NCBI GenBank assembly: GCA_029962745.1
Contig: CM057157.1
Coordinates: forward strand, 30,661,525-30,725,524
Source: Echinometra lucunter
Lineage: Eukaryota > Echinodermata > Echinoidea > Camarodonta > Echinometridae
Length of the DNA: 64,000 bases
Direction: 5' to 3'
The translations under genes were made by a program, and so were the position numbers. This document shows positions 14,404 through 24,300 of this stretch, piece after piece; within the stretch, counting starts at the first letter, position 1, and every line of letters starts with the position of its first letter. The notes beneath the pieces were generated by a model. That model worked only from the letters and a program-made list of their open reading frames with translations. It had not been told where the DNA came from and ran no database searches.

Positions 14404-16165
14404 AGTATTACTATTATTGCCTATTTCTTCAGGAACAATAACCCACCGAGGACAATTTCCCCATGCCAATCAGGCTCTAGCACTTATCCCGTGGACTTAG
14501 GAAATAACCCCATAGGACAATTACCATTGGAACAATTACCCCCCTAGGACAATTAACCCTGAGGTTGATTTTGCCAGAAGGTCAGTTTTCGTGGAAATTG
14601 ACGGGAGAATAATGTCCTAAAGGGTAATTGTTCAAAGGAGTGGTTGCCCTGGGGATTATTGTCCTGGAGATAGTTGTCCTAACACGCGAAATAAATCCAA
14701 AACAACTATGTCCAGAAATATTAATTTCTGACAATTACCACAGGGTAACTACAGACAGCTTCTCTCCCCCCCCTCCCCCCCTCTCTCTCACTATCTCTCT
14801 CTCTCTCTCTCTCTCTTTCTCCATCATTTTCTTCAACTCTCTCTACATATTTTCTAAGAACTAATCGTATATTGTAAACATATCAACATTTCTATTTCCT
14901 GTAATCATGACCTTTCTATGAACCAGACCGCAGTGATTATTTCCACTTCTGATATTATAAAAGTCAGGAAAACAGAAACAGAAACTGCAAAAACTGTTAT
15001 ACCGATCGTAGATTATAAGCATAATTATCAACACTGGGTGGCGCATGTTTACTTTGAGACGAAAATGCAATGCTAAGAACTAATCGTATATTGTAAACAT
15101 ATCAACATTTCTATTTCCTGTAATCATGACCTTTCTATAAACCAGACCGCAGTGATTATTTCCACTACTGATATTACAAAAGTCAGGAAAACAGAAACAG
15201 AAACTGCAGAAACTGTCATACCAATCGTAGATGATAAGCATAATTATCAACACTAGGTGGCGCATGTTTACTTTGAGACGAAAATGCAACTTGAGCTTCA
15301 TGACGTCATAGCGTTTCTGTCACTTCAAACACAAGTCATTATGTAACCTTCATTCATGCTATGGCTATGATAACACCTTTAAAGAAGAAGAAGGAAAAGA
15401 AGAAGAAGAAGAAGAAGAAGAAGAAGAACAACAACAACAACAACAACAACAACAAGGAGAACAAAGGCAACAACGACAACAACAACAACAAAACCAGCGG
15501 CGGAAAAACCACAAAACAAATCAAATGGAAAAAGAAAAAAAAAATCCGAACAAGTCAACGGCAACAACGAAATCCCTTTAGTTGTCATTTCCATTCCCAT
15601 CTATTAGCTTAGTTTACATTGTTTTTTTTTTTTAATTTTCTTCTTCTTATTATTATTTTAATACTTGAATTAATCTAAGATGAAGAAAATCATATTATAA
15701 CGACATCTTACAGCCCATTCATCGTCAAACGCAGCACTGTCTTCTTTCATTTTCTTAACGTGCTCCACAAAGTCCTGGGTAGCAACGGGGCTGATGGTAG
15801 CTCCTGCCGGCGTGTTTTCATAAAACTCTGCCGATACTTGATGCTGCAATCCTCTGGAAACATTCCCATCCTCCACCACCTTCTCCACTCCTACCTCCTC
15901 CTTCCTCTTCATCCCAACATCTCGAAAATCCTCCTTCCTTTGCAGCTCTCCTCCTCCTCCTCCTTGGGTGGAAGTCATCTCCTCCTGTCGTTGGGGTATC
16001 TCGTGGTCGTGAAGGAGGATCCTGCTTTGCCTTGATGAGCTAGTCGTGCGGACGGGAGGTTTGGGAGAGTTTGCCATGCTCATGCTCGCAGACCTTGGCT
16101 CTACCCCCGGAGGGCAGGGAGTGATACTCACAATTGCCGAAGCTTTATCTGTATCATGTCAAATC

Positions 16166-16199
<34 letters not shown>

Positions 16200-16316
16200 C
16201 TCAAAACCAACGGTAGTCAGTAAACATAGAAATTTAATGATTGTAATGTATTGTATCATGTTTATTGAAAAGCTTTGAATACCAGAGGGTAAGGGAGAAG
16301 AAGATCAAGGATGATG

Positions 16317-16348
<32 letters not shown>

Positions 16349-16499
16349 AATAATAATAATAATGACGATAATGATAATGATACTTCTACTACTACTTCTA
16401 CTACTACTTCTACTACTTCTACTACTACTACTACTACTACTACCACTACTACTACCACCACCACTACTACTACGACTACTAGTACTACTACCACTACTT

Positions 16500-16530
<31 letters not shown>

Positions 16531-17528
16531 CATACTGCTACTATACTAACTACTACTCCTACTACTACCTACTACACTACTACCACCACAATGACCACCT
16601 ACCTACCACCTTACTACTACTACTACTTCGACTACTACTACTACTACGTCTACTACTACTACTACCACCACCACCACCACTACCACCACCACTACTACGA
16701 CGACTACAACTACGACTACTACTACGNNNNNNNNNNNNNNNNNNNNNNNNNNNNNNNNNNNNNNNNNNNNNNNNNNNNNNNNNNNNNNNNNNNNNNNNNN
16801 NNNNNNNNNNNNNNNNNNNNNNNNNNNNNNNNNNNNNNNNNNNNNNNNNNNNNNNNNNNNNNNNNNNNNNNNNNNNNNNNNNNNNNNNNNNNNNNNNNNN
16901 NNNNNNNNNNNNNNNNNNNNNNNNNNNNNNNNNNNNNNNNNNNNNNNNNNNNNNNNNNNNNNNNNNNNNNNNNNNNNNNNNNNNNNNNNNNNNNNNNNNN
17001 NNNNNNNNNNNNNNNNNNNNNNNNNNNNNNNNNNNNNNNNNNNNNNNNNNNNNNNNNNNNNNNNNNNNNNNNNNNNNNNNNNNNNNNNNNNNNNNNNNNN
17101 NNNNNNNNNNNNNNNNNNNNNNNNNNNNNNNNNNNNNNNNNNNNNNNNNNNNNNNNNNNNNNNNNNNNNNNNNNNNNNNNNNNNNNNNNNNNNNNNNNNN
17201 NNNNNNNNNNNNNNNNNNNNNNNNNNCACCACTACTACGACTACTACAACTACGACTACTACGACTACGACTACTACTACGACTACTACTATTCCTACTA
17301 CGACTACGACTCTACTGCTAGTACTACTACCACTACTTCCATCACCACCACCACCACCACCACTACTACGACTACTACAACTACGACTACTACTACTCCT
17401 ACTACTACTACTGGCTACTACTACTACGACTACTACTATAATACTATACTATACTACTACTACTGCCACTACTACTACCCACCACTCCACCACCACCACC
17501 ACTACTACGACTACTACAACCTACGATA

Positions 17529-17559
<31 letters not shown>

Positions 17560-20500
17560 GCTACGACTACGACTACTACTATACTACTATACTACTACTA
17601 CTGCCACTACTATCCACCACCGTCCACCACCACCACCACTACTACTGCTACTTCTTCTACGACTACTACTACCACTACTATTTCCTTCTCCTACTACTAC
17701 CACCACCATTTCTAATCATGATAATCATAATAATTGATAAAAGTAATAATAATAATAATAATAATAATAATATTCATAATAATATTTACACACCTCGCTT
17801 GCATCTCCGTTACCTGTCGCACTACTGTGGGTCAGTCTACGTGGATATGAAAACTTGACAGCATACTCCATGTCGATTCTACTTTGTCGTCGTTTTGGTC
17901 TCCGAAATGGCTTTATCCTTTCCCACCTATCCCATAATGTAAATCAGAAGAACTAAAGTCAGCGAAGGCATCGGAACTTTAATGCAATAGAACAAAACAT
18001 TTAATGATTTTGTATCCCATGTTCTGAGTCACCTCACTATTATAGTAGGTGGGGGGAGACTTTTTGCAACTTTCAACTTTTGGGGCGACTCATTGAACAA
18101 GTATTAATCCTACTGCACATTATGTTCATAATGGAATCTAATTTCTCAAAGGCCTCGTTAGATTTTTGAATGAAATATTATACTTTTAATCGGACCGGTG
18201 TAGCCTGCACGTCATCATTAATTCAAAGTGTAATCAGATCATATGGAACTTGAAAATGTGACATTAATCAAAAGCTGAATCATCGGGAAAAGATAGCAGA
18301 GAGAAAGGGAGACGCACGGAGGATACAAAGGTATGAAATGTGTATATTGGGAATGAAATTAAAGGCATGGGCTAACTTTGTGAGCAGCCGATTTAAAAAA
18401 TTCTCAAACTAAGATGAAACATGTGAATGAGTACTTGTATTTGTACTAAAAAAACTTGAAACCAACCATAATTTGGAATCAAAAACTGTTTTGAGTAAGA
18501 CGCAAACCGCTATCTTATTATTTTTGGTCTCAGAGACAATAAATAAGAGGACTGTTTTTGCTCGAGTTAAAAAAAACACACCGTTATTTGCTTCCCTCCG
18601 CGTGATACACCAATACACACTACGGTCCGGTGAGCCAAGCACGCATGCACACTCCTTACGCCTAGTTTGTGCAACCGATCCTTATTTCAAACACTGGTTC
18701 ACATATCTAATTTTTTAAAAATGCTCCCTGTGGATATTATATTTTGAAACTTTCAGACTGGTATTTTTACACTATAACCCTTATGTTTATCCCATTTTCA
18801 AGTAGCAAAATAATTTTTTTTTATTATAACAATGTTAACCAATGCTTTTAACACGGGAACAGAGTGGTCTCTAAATGAAGAGCTTATTTCCAAAAGGCGC
18901 TAAATCAATTTTTCACCGAAACAAAGGTTTTGGCACGATTGGATGTTTGTTCCATATGCACTTTATTATGACTAATTACAATATCAAAAATATTGAAGGA
19001 CAGAAGAAAAAATGGGTAAAAAATAACAACTTTTAATGTCAATTTCCAAAAGGCGCTAAATCCCTTTTGCATAAATCAGGGATTTTTATTTCAACCATTT
19101 CACTTCTTCGAAACATCAAAACTTTTCACAGTTGCAAGTACCAACATTTCCATGATTACTCATCCAACAAATGAAAATGAGTTTTTCTAGAATTTTTCTA
19201 TATTTTTCATCGGTACGGATTTAGTGCCTTTTGGAAACAAACTTGGATTAAACACCTGCAGAAATATACTTTTGTCTCGCAACATTGGAAGTCATGTATG
19301 AAAATATAGAAAATTCTAAAAACATTACTGCTTATGCAGGATTATTTTATTCTCATTTTTTATAAATCTAATGTTGGTACTTCCAATTGTGAAAAAGTTT
19401 TGAAGTTGAAAGAAGGAAAATGGATTGAATAAAATCATTGATTTCATTATTGTAGTTTTTTACAATTACTCTTCTGTTTGCTTCTTTGTTTTCAACTTCT
19501 CCATGGTTATACATACTATGCCACCAGAGTTCTGACCCCCCCCCCCTTTCCCGTTTCTGGGGCGTGGCTGCACTGTGTCCAAAATTTATATTTGAGTATA
19601 TTTGAAATGCATCCAGTTAACCAATTTCGGATACTGTTGCACTATTTTCAGGTTAGAACTCTTCAGTTCACTATTAAAAACACTGTGTGAAAGTATCATT
19701 TTTTTTTAAATGTCTCATTTCTAGTTATCATGAACTCTAATATGAGTGAGTTCATTTTTCCACCTTTTTTTCTCCAATTATTGTATAATCACTTGTAAAT
19801 ATTGTGATATTTGTTTGATTTTTAAACCTATCTGTTCATATTATATTTTTATTGATCTGATTAAACATACAAATACAAAAAAAAAAAAAGAAAAAGAAAA
19901 AAGAAATCACTGATCGACTCGAAATCACTCAAAGTGGATTTAGCCCCTTTTGGACGTAAGCTCTTTATAAGCATGAAATGATAGAATGCAGTAGCTAGTG
20001 GGTTAAATTATATAGAGAAGGCGTCACACTTACCACACACACCAGATCAACGCAGTAACGCTGACACATACCAAACATACTGCAATGACTGTCAACAGGA
20101 GGCCTAAACAGAAATGATTAAATCAGAAATTAAGAAGCATTAACCTTTATCATATATAAGATATATTATCGAACAATAAAGAGTTTGCAATGCCGAATAC
20201 TAAAAACTTCACTTTGGCGGTGATAATGAGTTCTAGACTTTGGCGGAAATCTGAGGTTGGGGTTTGTGTTCTTCCATTGTTTTAACCTTTGACATATTAT
20301 GTAATTTGGAGTAAAAAAAAAACGGGGGTTGAAATAGTTGCAGAGAGGGGTTTCTTTTTGTTCGTTTTTGTTTTGTTTATTAGATTTTTGTCAGAAAATT
20401 TCAGGTGTGCACCCCCCCCCCCCCCTCACGTTTCAAGACATATTTCCGCCCTTGGTCGTAGAAATCATTGGTGACAGTATACTACGGACAGCTTGTCAAT

Positions 20501-21295
20501 AGTAAACAATAAATTATTTTCCGACATATCCTTCACTATTAAGTATACAAATTTGCTTTGAAGTCTAGTAAATAGTGGAACCTCGTTATAACAAACTTCT
20601 TCGGACCAAGAAAATAACCTCTTCACAGCTTGTTATATCAGGGCTAGAAAAAAAAATGATACAAAAAAGTAGGACTGACAAAAATGGCTTTCGCTCTTTA
20701 ATAATAAGAATTTGTTATAATATTATAACGAGGTTCAACTGTACTCATGGTACTCTCTACTATGTAATGAACGACACATGTGGTAGGAATATTAGTAATA
20801 AAAACGAGATAAGTAGGCCTATCACTCGTCTATTCGTCTTTCCATCTTTTTTCAACAGGCTGCAATGATCAAATCACTATTATTATAACATGGATAATTG
20901 CCTATCTATTGCGGTTGAGTTCTTGATTTAACTCATTATGAGACAAGCAAGGGATTTCCCAATGCCATGCTGTATTTCTCATGAAAGAGATTTACCACAA
21001 ACATTAGGATTATTAAAGTGTTACAGTACAAAATGAATCTATACAGGGTGTCTAAAGTTTTGTCATGCATCTCATCACGCCTGTAAATGAGTAATTTTGC
21101 ATACCTTTTGTGTTGAACAGAGCAATCCTTCCTCTAATTTGTGTGTATCATTTTGTACCGATCAGCATGTATGGCAAAGCTCCGAACGTGCCGTTTGGCT
21201 AAGATAGCAATCAAAGAGTTAATATAATTGGTAATAATTGACATTTGAAAGTATTACTATTCCATACCTGACACTTCTGAAGATATAAAAACCAT
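687..21295 (-). CDS. receptor-type protein tyrosine phosphatase, R2B-like (partial; 3' end outside window)
   Basis: Removes phosphate from tyrosine in membrane-associated substrates; a type I membrane enzyme. The coding exons read, in transcript order, 21295-21268, 20103-20034, 17926-17790, 16148-15712, 13997-13910, 13145-13069, 12642-12606, 11852-11755, 11323-11201, 10761-10613, 10110-9975, 7612-7457, 6195-6096, 5788-5712, 3842-3711 and 826-687. Every junction has a GT donor, an AG acceptor and compatible phase. Domains in order are a nine-residue lead, a membrane helix, a basic stop-transfer segment, a juxtamembrane region of about 190 residues, D1 (KNRYKNILPYDHTRV, WPDKGVP, HCSAGVGRTG, all catalytic residues present) and D2 (KNRYQNVLP, QFQFLSW, VHC-Leu). 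A Leu straight after the D2 cysteine is the R2B (PTPRK/M/T/U) signature in vertebrates. The D2 exon expected to hold the YWP motif was not found between 827 and 3710. It lies downstream of the sialyltransferase and MAM genes on the same strand. Confidence 0.9.
1130..1371. mobile_element. hAT-type MITE, copy 2
   Basis: CAGGGGCGGCGCCAGGGTAT ... GCGCCGCCCCTG, with a run of G near the left end. Flanks tataaagt and tatacggt agree at 6 of 8. Confidence 0.8.
2893..2957. repeat. (CAAT)n(CAAA)n microsatellite
   Basis: Seven-odd CAAT units followed by eight-odd CAAA units. Follows a non-coding block (1960-2890) rich in CCCTAAATGGCGT words. Confidence 0.92.
3711..3842 (-). CDS. RPTP D2 exon: TQMPLPGTVTDF motif
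   Basis: GYKDRERIITTQMPLPGTVT, then DFLRLVYDYRISTIVMLNDI. Matches the TQxPLPxTVxDFWRLV motif with Leu in place of the usual Trp. Phase 0 both ends, donor GAT|GTGAGT. A GA microsatellite follows within the intron. Confidence 0.9.
4031..4363. mobile_element. MITE with ~80-bp inverted arms
   Basis: The left arm (cctTAAAGTTGCTAGGAG...GGCGCTTCAC...) is repeated inverted at 4279-4363 (...GTGAAGCGCC...AGCAACTTTAA). No coding capacity. Confidence 0.75.
4372..5506. mobile_element. 1.1-kb inverted-repeat element
   Basis: The ends share about 40 bases in inverted form (CACTGATTTGTATGAAAAGA at left, its reverse near 5480-5503). A further inverted pair (ATAGACCAATTTCAC) sits inside at 4671 and 5447. A 60-codon plus-strand frame at 4379-4561 is probably chance. 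Confidence 0.6.
5712..5788 (-). CDS. RPTP D2 exon: YINATF motif
   Basis: DTHRPLLVSFSNDSTSQYIN, then ATFCQ. The canonical recognition-loop Tyr-Asp of D1 is replaced by Thr-His-Arg-Pro. This is expected of a non-catalytic D2. Confidence 0.88.
6096..6195 (-). CDS. RPTP D2 exon: KNRYQNVLP motif
   Basis: Reads ILNKVCHEPPPDATNVGK, then MEENTSKNRYQNVLP. The split codon completes an Arg with the next exon. The KNR motif marks the start of the D2 core. Confidence 0.88.
6341..6620. repeat. G-run and inverted GGCCTCGCGGGCC motif
   Basis: A long poly-G run (about 6341-6360) is followed by gaaggcccgcgaggccga, and the same motif is inverted at about 6573-6592. Probably a decayed inverted-repeat element. 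Confidence 0.5.
7060..7350. repeat. (TTA)n(TTC)n microsatellite
   Basis: TTC units at 7197-7263 inside TTA units. Long poly-Phe, poly-Ser and poly-Tyr frames are artefacts. Confidence 0.95.
7457..7612 (-). CDS. RPTP D1 end and D1-D2 linker exon
   Basis: EQYEFVHDAMLEYLVGHDTM and onward to RLEQEFE. QYxFVHDAxLE closes D1; LEQEFE is the usual start of the D2 entry helix. 52 codons, phase 0 at both ends. Confidence 0.94.
7902..9566. mobile_element. 1.67-kb inverted-repeat element
   Basis: Ends CATAGGGTAAGTGTAGGGAA and TTCCTACACTTACCCTATG. The inner motif GGTAATACGAGACC recurs inverted or direct at 7919, 8108, 8927 and 9523. No transposase frame. A SINE-like piece lies inside near 9050-9245. It fills much of the intron between 7612 and 9975. 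Confidence 0.75.
9050..9245 (+). mobile_element. SINE fragment with GCGCTATATAAAT tail
   Basis: Contains TTTGCCACTCTTCACCC, then TGTAGAGCGCAGTAGAG and GCGCTATATAAATG followed by ATT repeats. The TGCCACTCT segment matches 30410-30425 in the better-preserved copy. Confidence 0.55.
9596..9869. mobile_element. MITE of the GGTTC/GAACC family, copy 1
   Basis: Ends ACTCGAAGAAAA and TTTTAAGAGT. The interior is packed with GAACC and GGTTC motifs. Inverted relative to the copy at 36467-36725; both share AGAGCCTCCAGAAA. Confidence 0.65.
9975..10110 (-). CDS. RPTP D1 exon: HCSAGVGRTG signature, Q-loop
   Basis: Begins (S)AGVGRTGVVIALDNEM, completing the phosphate-binding loop with its Arg, and continues to NCRPQMVQTP with the Q-loop Gln. 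D1 should therefore be catalytically active. Confidence 0.97.
10613..10761 (-). CDS. RPTP D1 exon: WPD loop to P-loop cysteine
   Basis: Contains HFHFTRWPDKGVPRNVSVLL, with the general-acid Asp in the WPD loop, and ends STPLLVHC plus two bases. The catalytic cysteine is the last full codon before the CAG|GTACCT donor. Confidence 0.97.
10790..11055. repeat. (GTAATA)n, (TAC)n and (TAA)n microsatellites
   Basis: In the 440-bp intron between two D1 exons. Hexamer GTAATA/GTAATT words, then pure TAC, then TAA. Confidence 0.93.
11201..11323 (-). CDS. RPTP D1 exon: KCEKYWPD motif
   Basis: 41 codons in phase 0 at both ends: IKCEKYWPDQGDELFFEDIV and on to RRTLVIHK. The KCxxYWP motif is a hallmark of classical PTP domains. 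Confidence 0.96.
11755..11852 (-). CDS. RPTP D1 exon: DFWRMIW motif
   Basis: Reads GPNVTSISDFWRMIWQEEV, then ETIIMATNLIDKGK. These are the conserved DFWRM(I/V)W and I(V/I)M(V/A)T(N) motifs. The acceptor CTCTCTAG lies in a GA/GGGG-rich tract (11853-11972). Confidence 0.96.
11853..11972. repeat. GA and G-run tract at splice acceptor
   Basis: On the transcribed strand this is a pyrimidine tract of CT and C runs ending in CTCTCTAG, so it doubles as the polypyrimidine tract of the DFWRMIW exon. Confidence 0.85.
12352..12556. mobile_element. hAT-type MITE, copy 3, perfect target duplication
   Basis: CAGGGGCGCCGCTAG ... CTGGCGCCGCCCCTG, flanked by identical octamers cgttactt. The 8-bp duplication is diagnostic of hAT-superfamily insertion; no transposase is encoded. 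It lies in the intron between two D1 exons. Confidence 0.92.
12606..12642 (-). CDS. RPTP D1 micro-exon
   Basis: A 37-base exon, SFTKAKTYIASQG, matching the conserved YIA(S/T)QGP motif. Bounded by GACAG and GTAGGT; phase fits both neighbours. Confidence 0.9.
13069..13145 (-). CDS. RPTP D1 exon: phosphotyrosine-recognition loop
   Basis: Reads (Y)DHTRVILELIDDDPHSDYVNASYIK, the conserved pTyr loop and DYVNASYI motif of active PTP domains. Bounded by ATAAG and GTAAAA. Confidence 0.95.
13395..13833. mobile_element. MITE with CTAGTCA motif array
   Basis: Inverted ends TTACACTCTAAAA and TTTTAGAGTGTAA. The inside is built of repeated ACTAGTCA/TGACTAG words. Lies between D1 exons. Confidence 0.75.
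13910..13997 (-). CDS. RPTP D1 exon: KNRYKNILP motif
   Basis: Translates as RLYDHKYMPQSFALLEANF, then KKNRYKNILP, the substrate-recognition loop lead of classical PTPs. It ends in phase 1 at T|GTGAGT; the split codon becomes the recognition-loop Tyr. Confidence 0.93.
14178..14412. repeat. (ATT)n microsatellite with SINE-like lead
   Basis: GCGCTATACAGATAC just before the repeat resembles the GCGCTATATAAATG lead at 9217, suggesting a SINE tail. Confidence 0.85.
14855..15291. repeat. tandem duplication, 218-bp unit, two copies
   Basis: Unit starts CTAAGAACTAATCGTATATT at 14855 and again at 15073; the copies differ at only a few positions, so the duplication is recent. Confidence 0.92.
15385..15560. 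repeat. (AAG)n and (AAC)n microsatellite
   Basis: Pure trinucleotide runs, then imperfect A-rich sequence. Open frames here are artefacts. Confidence 0.9.
15712..16148 (-). CDS. RPTP juxtamembrane exon 2, leading into D1
   Basis: A 437-base exon. It is Ser/Pro-rich at first, then polar with a poly-Gly stretch (QGGGGGEL), and ends in TQDFVEHVKKMKEDSAAFDDEW. That ending is the usual entry helix of an R2B-type D1 domain. The donor is GCT|GTAAGATG. The Gly, Glu and Lys-rich middle looks disordered and varies freely in this family. Confidence 0.85.
16315..17765. repeat. (TAC)n/(ACC)n satellite with assembly gap 16727-17226
   Basis: Continuous TAC, ACC, GAC and TTC triplets on both sides of exactly 500 N. 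The gap size is a placeholder, so true length is unknown. Lies in the intron between the two juxtamembrane exons. Long frames across it are artefacts. Confidence 0.95.
17790..17926 (-). CDS. RPTP juxtamembrane exon 1
   Basis: The frame WWERIKPFRRPKRRQSR is open through the exon and starts with the stop-transfer basic cluster. I place the donor at T|GTAAAT (17789) because phase 1 then joins to the next exon in frame. A GTGTGT donor four bases earlier would throw the next exon into a stop. Confidence 0.7.
18879..19966. mobile_element. 1.09-kb inverted-repeat element
   Basis: Ends AAGAGCTTATTTCCAAAAGG and CCTTTTGGACGTAAGCTCTT. The word TTTCCAAAAGGCGCTAAATC recurs inside at about 19042. No transposase. 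Lies in the intron between membrane and juxtamembrane exons. Confidence 0.75.
20034..20103 (-). CDS. RPTP transmembrane exon
   Basis: A 70-base exon bounded by TTTAG and GTAAGTG encodes a hydrophobic helix (LLLTVIAVCLVCVSVTALIW) with cysteines. It enters in phase 1 and leaves with two bases that complete a Trp in the next exon. The next exon is strongly basic (RRPKRRQ), as expected for the cytoplasmic side. Confidence 0.8.
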
Positions 21296-21381
21296 GTTGA
21301 AAGGCACATCAAGTTCATTGGTTTAGTGAATGGACTGGTTATATGGTCAAGCTTCAAACCGTGGGATGCTCATACCACCGC
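21268..21381 (-). CDS. RPTP first coding exon with 5' UTR
   Basis: After an acceptor (ATGCAG at 21382-21387 on the minus strand) there is about 86 bases with in-frame stops. An ATG at 21295-21293 then opens MVFISSEVS and is cut by a CAG|GTATGG donor at 21268. The exon ends in phase 1, which joins exactly to the next exon to give GLLLTVIAV. The stop TAA in the same frame just upstream means this ATG is the first possible start if the exon is used. The result is a receptor with an extracellular lead of only nine residues. The start could instead be supplied by another upstream exon spliced directly to the membrane exon. Confidence 0.55.
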
Positions 21382-22934
21382 CTGCATGAGAAACAGGAAA
21401 TGAGTACAATGGAATAAAATAATATCTATTTTCCGTTCAGTTATACAAAGTACAAAAGTACATGTAGAATATATATATATATATAATACATCAAATACAG
21501 CAGGGTATTGAGATTGTCCTTGAGTTGATATCTTATCGTTATCTTGTTAAAGCCTTCACAACTTTTTAAGTTACACCTTTTCTTATTTTTTACAACGATT
21601 ATCTTGATTGTAAATGCATGATTTCATATTTGCTTATCTACTGTTATTTCAATTTTTGTAGGAGCATGATGTCTTTTTTTCTATGTTATGCATTCTAAGT
21701 GTTTCTGTCTATGAAAATAAACGGATGACGAACGAAATTTATGACTACTGAATGGAATTTACACGGCTTGAGACATGGCACCATGCATGGCACGCTTATT
21801 AATCACAGGACAGGATACATATGCATTTTACAACTGGCTCTCTTAACACCTACTCTTGGTTTCATTTCGTGCTGAGGATCACCCGACAAGGAAGTAAAAG
21901 TGAAGTAGGCCTGTACATAATTCATGTAACATGATATATATCATTCCTATTATCATTCTACACCTTAACTATCAATTAAAGTTCCGTTACTTTGAGTGCA
22001 ATTGTCTCATTTCTGGCTTTTTTTTATCCTTCTAGTTTTCTTTGAAAAAAAATTCTCACGAGTAAAAAAAAAATCATATCGAGAGTTATGGCTTGAGAAT
22101 GAATTTTTACTGGGTATTCTCGAAGTATTTACAATTTGTTCAGTAATGGTATCCTTATTTATTATCATATTATCATTCATGAAAAAAAATGTTCATCTTT
22201 ACTTGAAATAAAGTACTTGCAATATATGTCCGATTTTACATGGTAATGCACAAAAATATTTGGCGTTGATTTAATGACTGTGGATTAGATTCGAAAAACA
22301 ATTCGTTTTTTTGTTCAAAATTCCATTTCAAATAAATATTTATTCTCTTTCATTGAATTAGTAGGATTTAATAACCTTCAGGTCCCTGAAGCGAACGTTT
22401 GTGGCGAGCACTTCTGAAAGCACAAACGCAATGGAAAAATAACAGAAGTAAGAGCGGAACAGATAATATGAAGGAAAATGGGAGACAGGGAGTTTAGGGT
22501 TTACGAGAAAGGAGGAAGAAGAAGAAGAAAGAGGAGGAGGAGAAGGAGGAGAAGAAGAAGAAGAAGACAGCAAGCAAGTAACGACTGTAGAGTGATGTCC
22601 ATGTAAAAACAATGCCTAGAGGTAAATGAAGTTACAGTACGAATGTCATGCTTAACGACTGGCTAAAAAATATATATAGATTAATAAATATAACTTATCA
22701 TTCATCTATAATTAGCATGATCTCGCTTATGCAGGATTGAAGTTAAAGAATAGCACTTTTTTAGATCCATGAAATTATTGCACAAAATAGGTTTTCATGT
22801 AAACATATTTTTTTCCATGAAAGGACAATGACCTTTTATTGTCTTGGTCCTCTGAAACTCTTGTCTCACTTTTTTTCATAAACCAGACAAATGAGCAAAA
22901 GTCTTTAAAACAGTCTTTAAAGCTATCGGGTTTG

Positions 22935-23425
22935 ACTGCATATTTACGATTCACAACGATATGGAATACACAGGACGGCATGGGTTGTACTTCACAAGCG
23001 CTTTCGATTTAATTCTCTACAGGTGAAGTGGTTGTTTTACAATTTGACGTAGTTTATTTACATGTACAAGTATGATTGTTTACTTACATGGAGATAATCT
23101 TGGGGAGCCTTTCATGAAGCGTCTTGTCAGTGATTTTTACTGACAACTGTTTCAAGCTACTGAAATCCTTGCATCTGATTGGCTGAGAGCAAATTTGTCG
23201 GAAAAAAATCACTGACAAGACACTTCATGAAACACTCCCCAGGTCCTTGTCTTAATCTAAAAGTATCTCCATGTAAGTATACAAGTACAAGTATATAAAC
23301 CAATTATAAAGACAACCACTTCATATGAAGAGAAATTAAATCGAAAACGTTCATGAAGTACAACTCATGCCCTTGTCCTGAGTATTCCATATATCGTTGT
23401 ATATATATGTTTCAAAAAAGAAAGA
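22935..23425. mobile_element. nested hairpin: outer inverted repeat around an inner palindromic MITE
   Basis: The outer arms (about 22940-23095 and 23245-23420) pair, for example GTACTTCACAAGCGCTTTCG with its reverse. Inside lies 23101-23241, whose own ends GGGGAGCCTTTCATGAAG and CTTCATGAAACACTCCCC pair. Looks like one element inserted into the loop of another. Confidence 0.75.
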
Positions 23426-24049
23426 ACGAAAATTATGTGACAGAAAAAAGCATTCTCGCGACACCCTGTGTTATGCAATGTTTTGAGAGGTCGCTTAGCG
23501 ACCGAGGGCGAGCATTTAGCATTTCATATTTCAAAACTCTGCTCTCTTCAGTCTTTTAATCAAACCGGTACACCAAGGCAAGATCTTATCAGCCAAACAT
23601 TTTTTTAATGGACTAGCCGTTATCAAATCATTTTGAAACGGCTTTTGGCGGATTTCATCATATCGGGTTTGGGAATGCCCCATCAATATTCCCCTTCATC
23701 CCACCCTGGAATCCCCGACCATGCATTTTGATAGAAAAATTCTAATCATAATTCGTATTATCTTTGAAACATATACCAATTACATCTTTGAATTTTATTT
23801 ACCAGTAAATATCTATCAACTTATAGTTAATTGTGAGAGGTAGCTTACATAGCGACCGAACGAAAATTGTCCACTTTCCATCAGTGAAATATTTTATGCC
23901 AAAGCACTGAAAAACCTAAACATTGGGTATTAAGAATAGTTTAAATTTATCAGTTTATAATTGGTACAAAACACACTTTGGATCAGCAATGGTTTACAAA
24001 TATTTACAAGTTACCAGTATATGTTTAATGGGTACATGCTCTCTTAATA

Positions 24050-24300
24050 AAAAAAGAGTGAACGCATTCACTCTATTAGGGGTGACATTCAGAAGGGAGT
24101 GCATTTAGAGTGAATTTCACTCTTTATTCACTCTTCAAGGGGTGTCCTCAGGGATCACTCAAAATCCCTGAGTGATCACTGAGGTCACCCCTCAAAGAAT
24201 TAATATCACAATTTTTACTCTTAATTCACTTTTAATTCACTCTAAATGCACTCTCTTCTGAAATTCTCCCCTAACAGAGTTCATTTTTTTAAGAGAGTGG
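24050..24300. mobile_element. palindromic MITE of GAGTGAA motifs
   Basis: AGAGTGAACGCATTCACTC at the left, a central GGATCACTCAAAATCCCTGA palindrome, and the reverse arm to 24300. A poly-C run of about 28 follows at 24360. Confidence 0.65.

Noticed and set aside
15670..15711. Continuation of the juxtamembrane exon below 15712
   Set aside because: The open frame runs on, but the GCT|GTAAGATG donor joins to RLYDHKYMPQS in phase.
16311..17715. Very long open frames across the N gap
   Set aside because: TAC/ACC satellite plus unknown bases; no protein signal.
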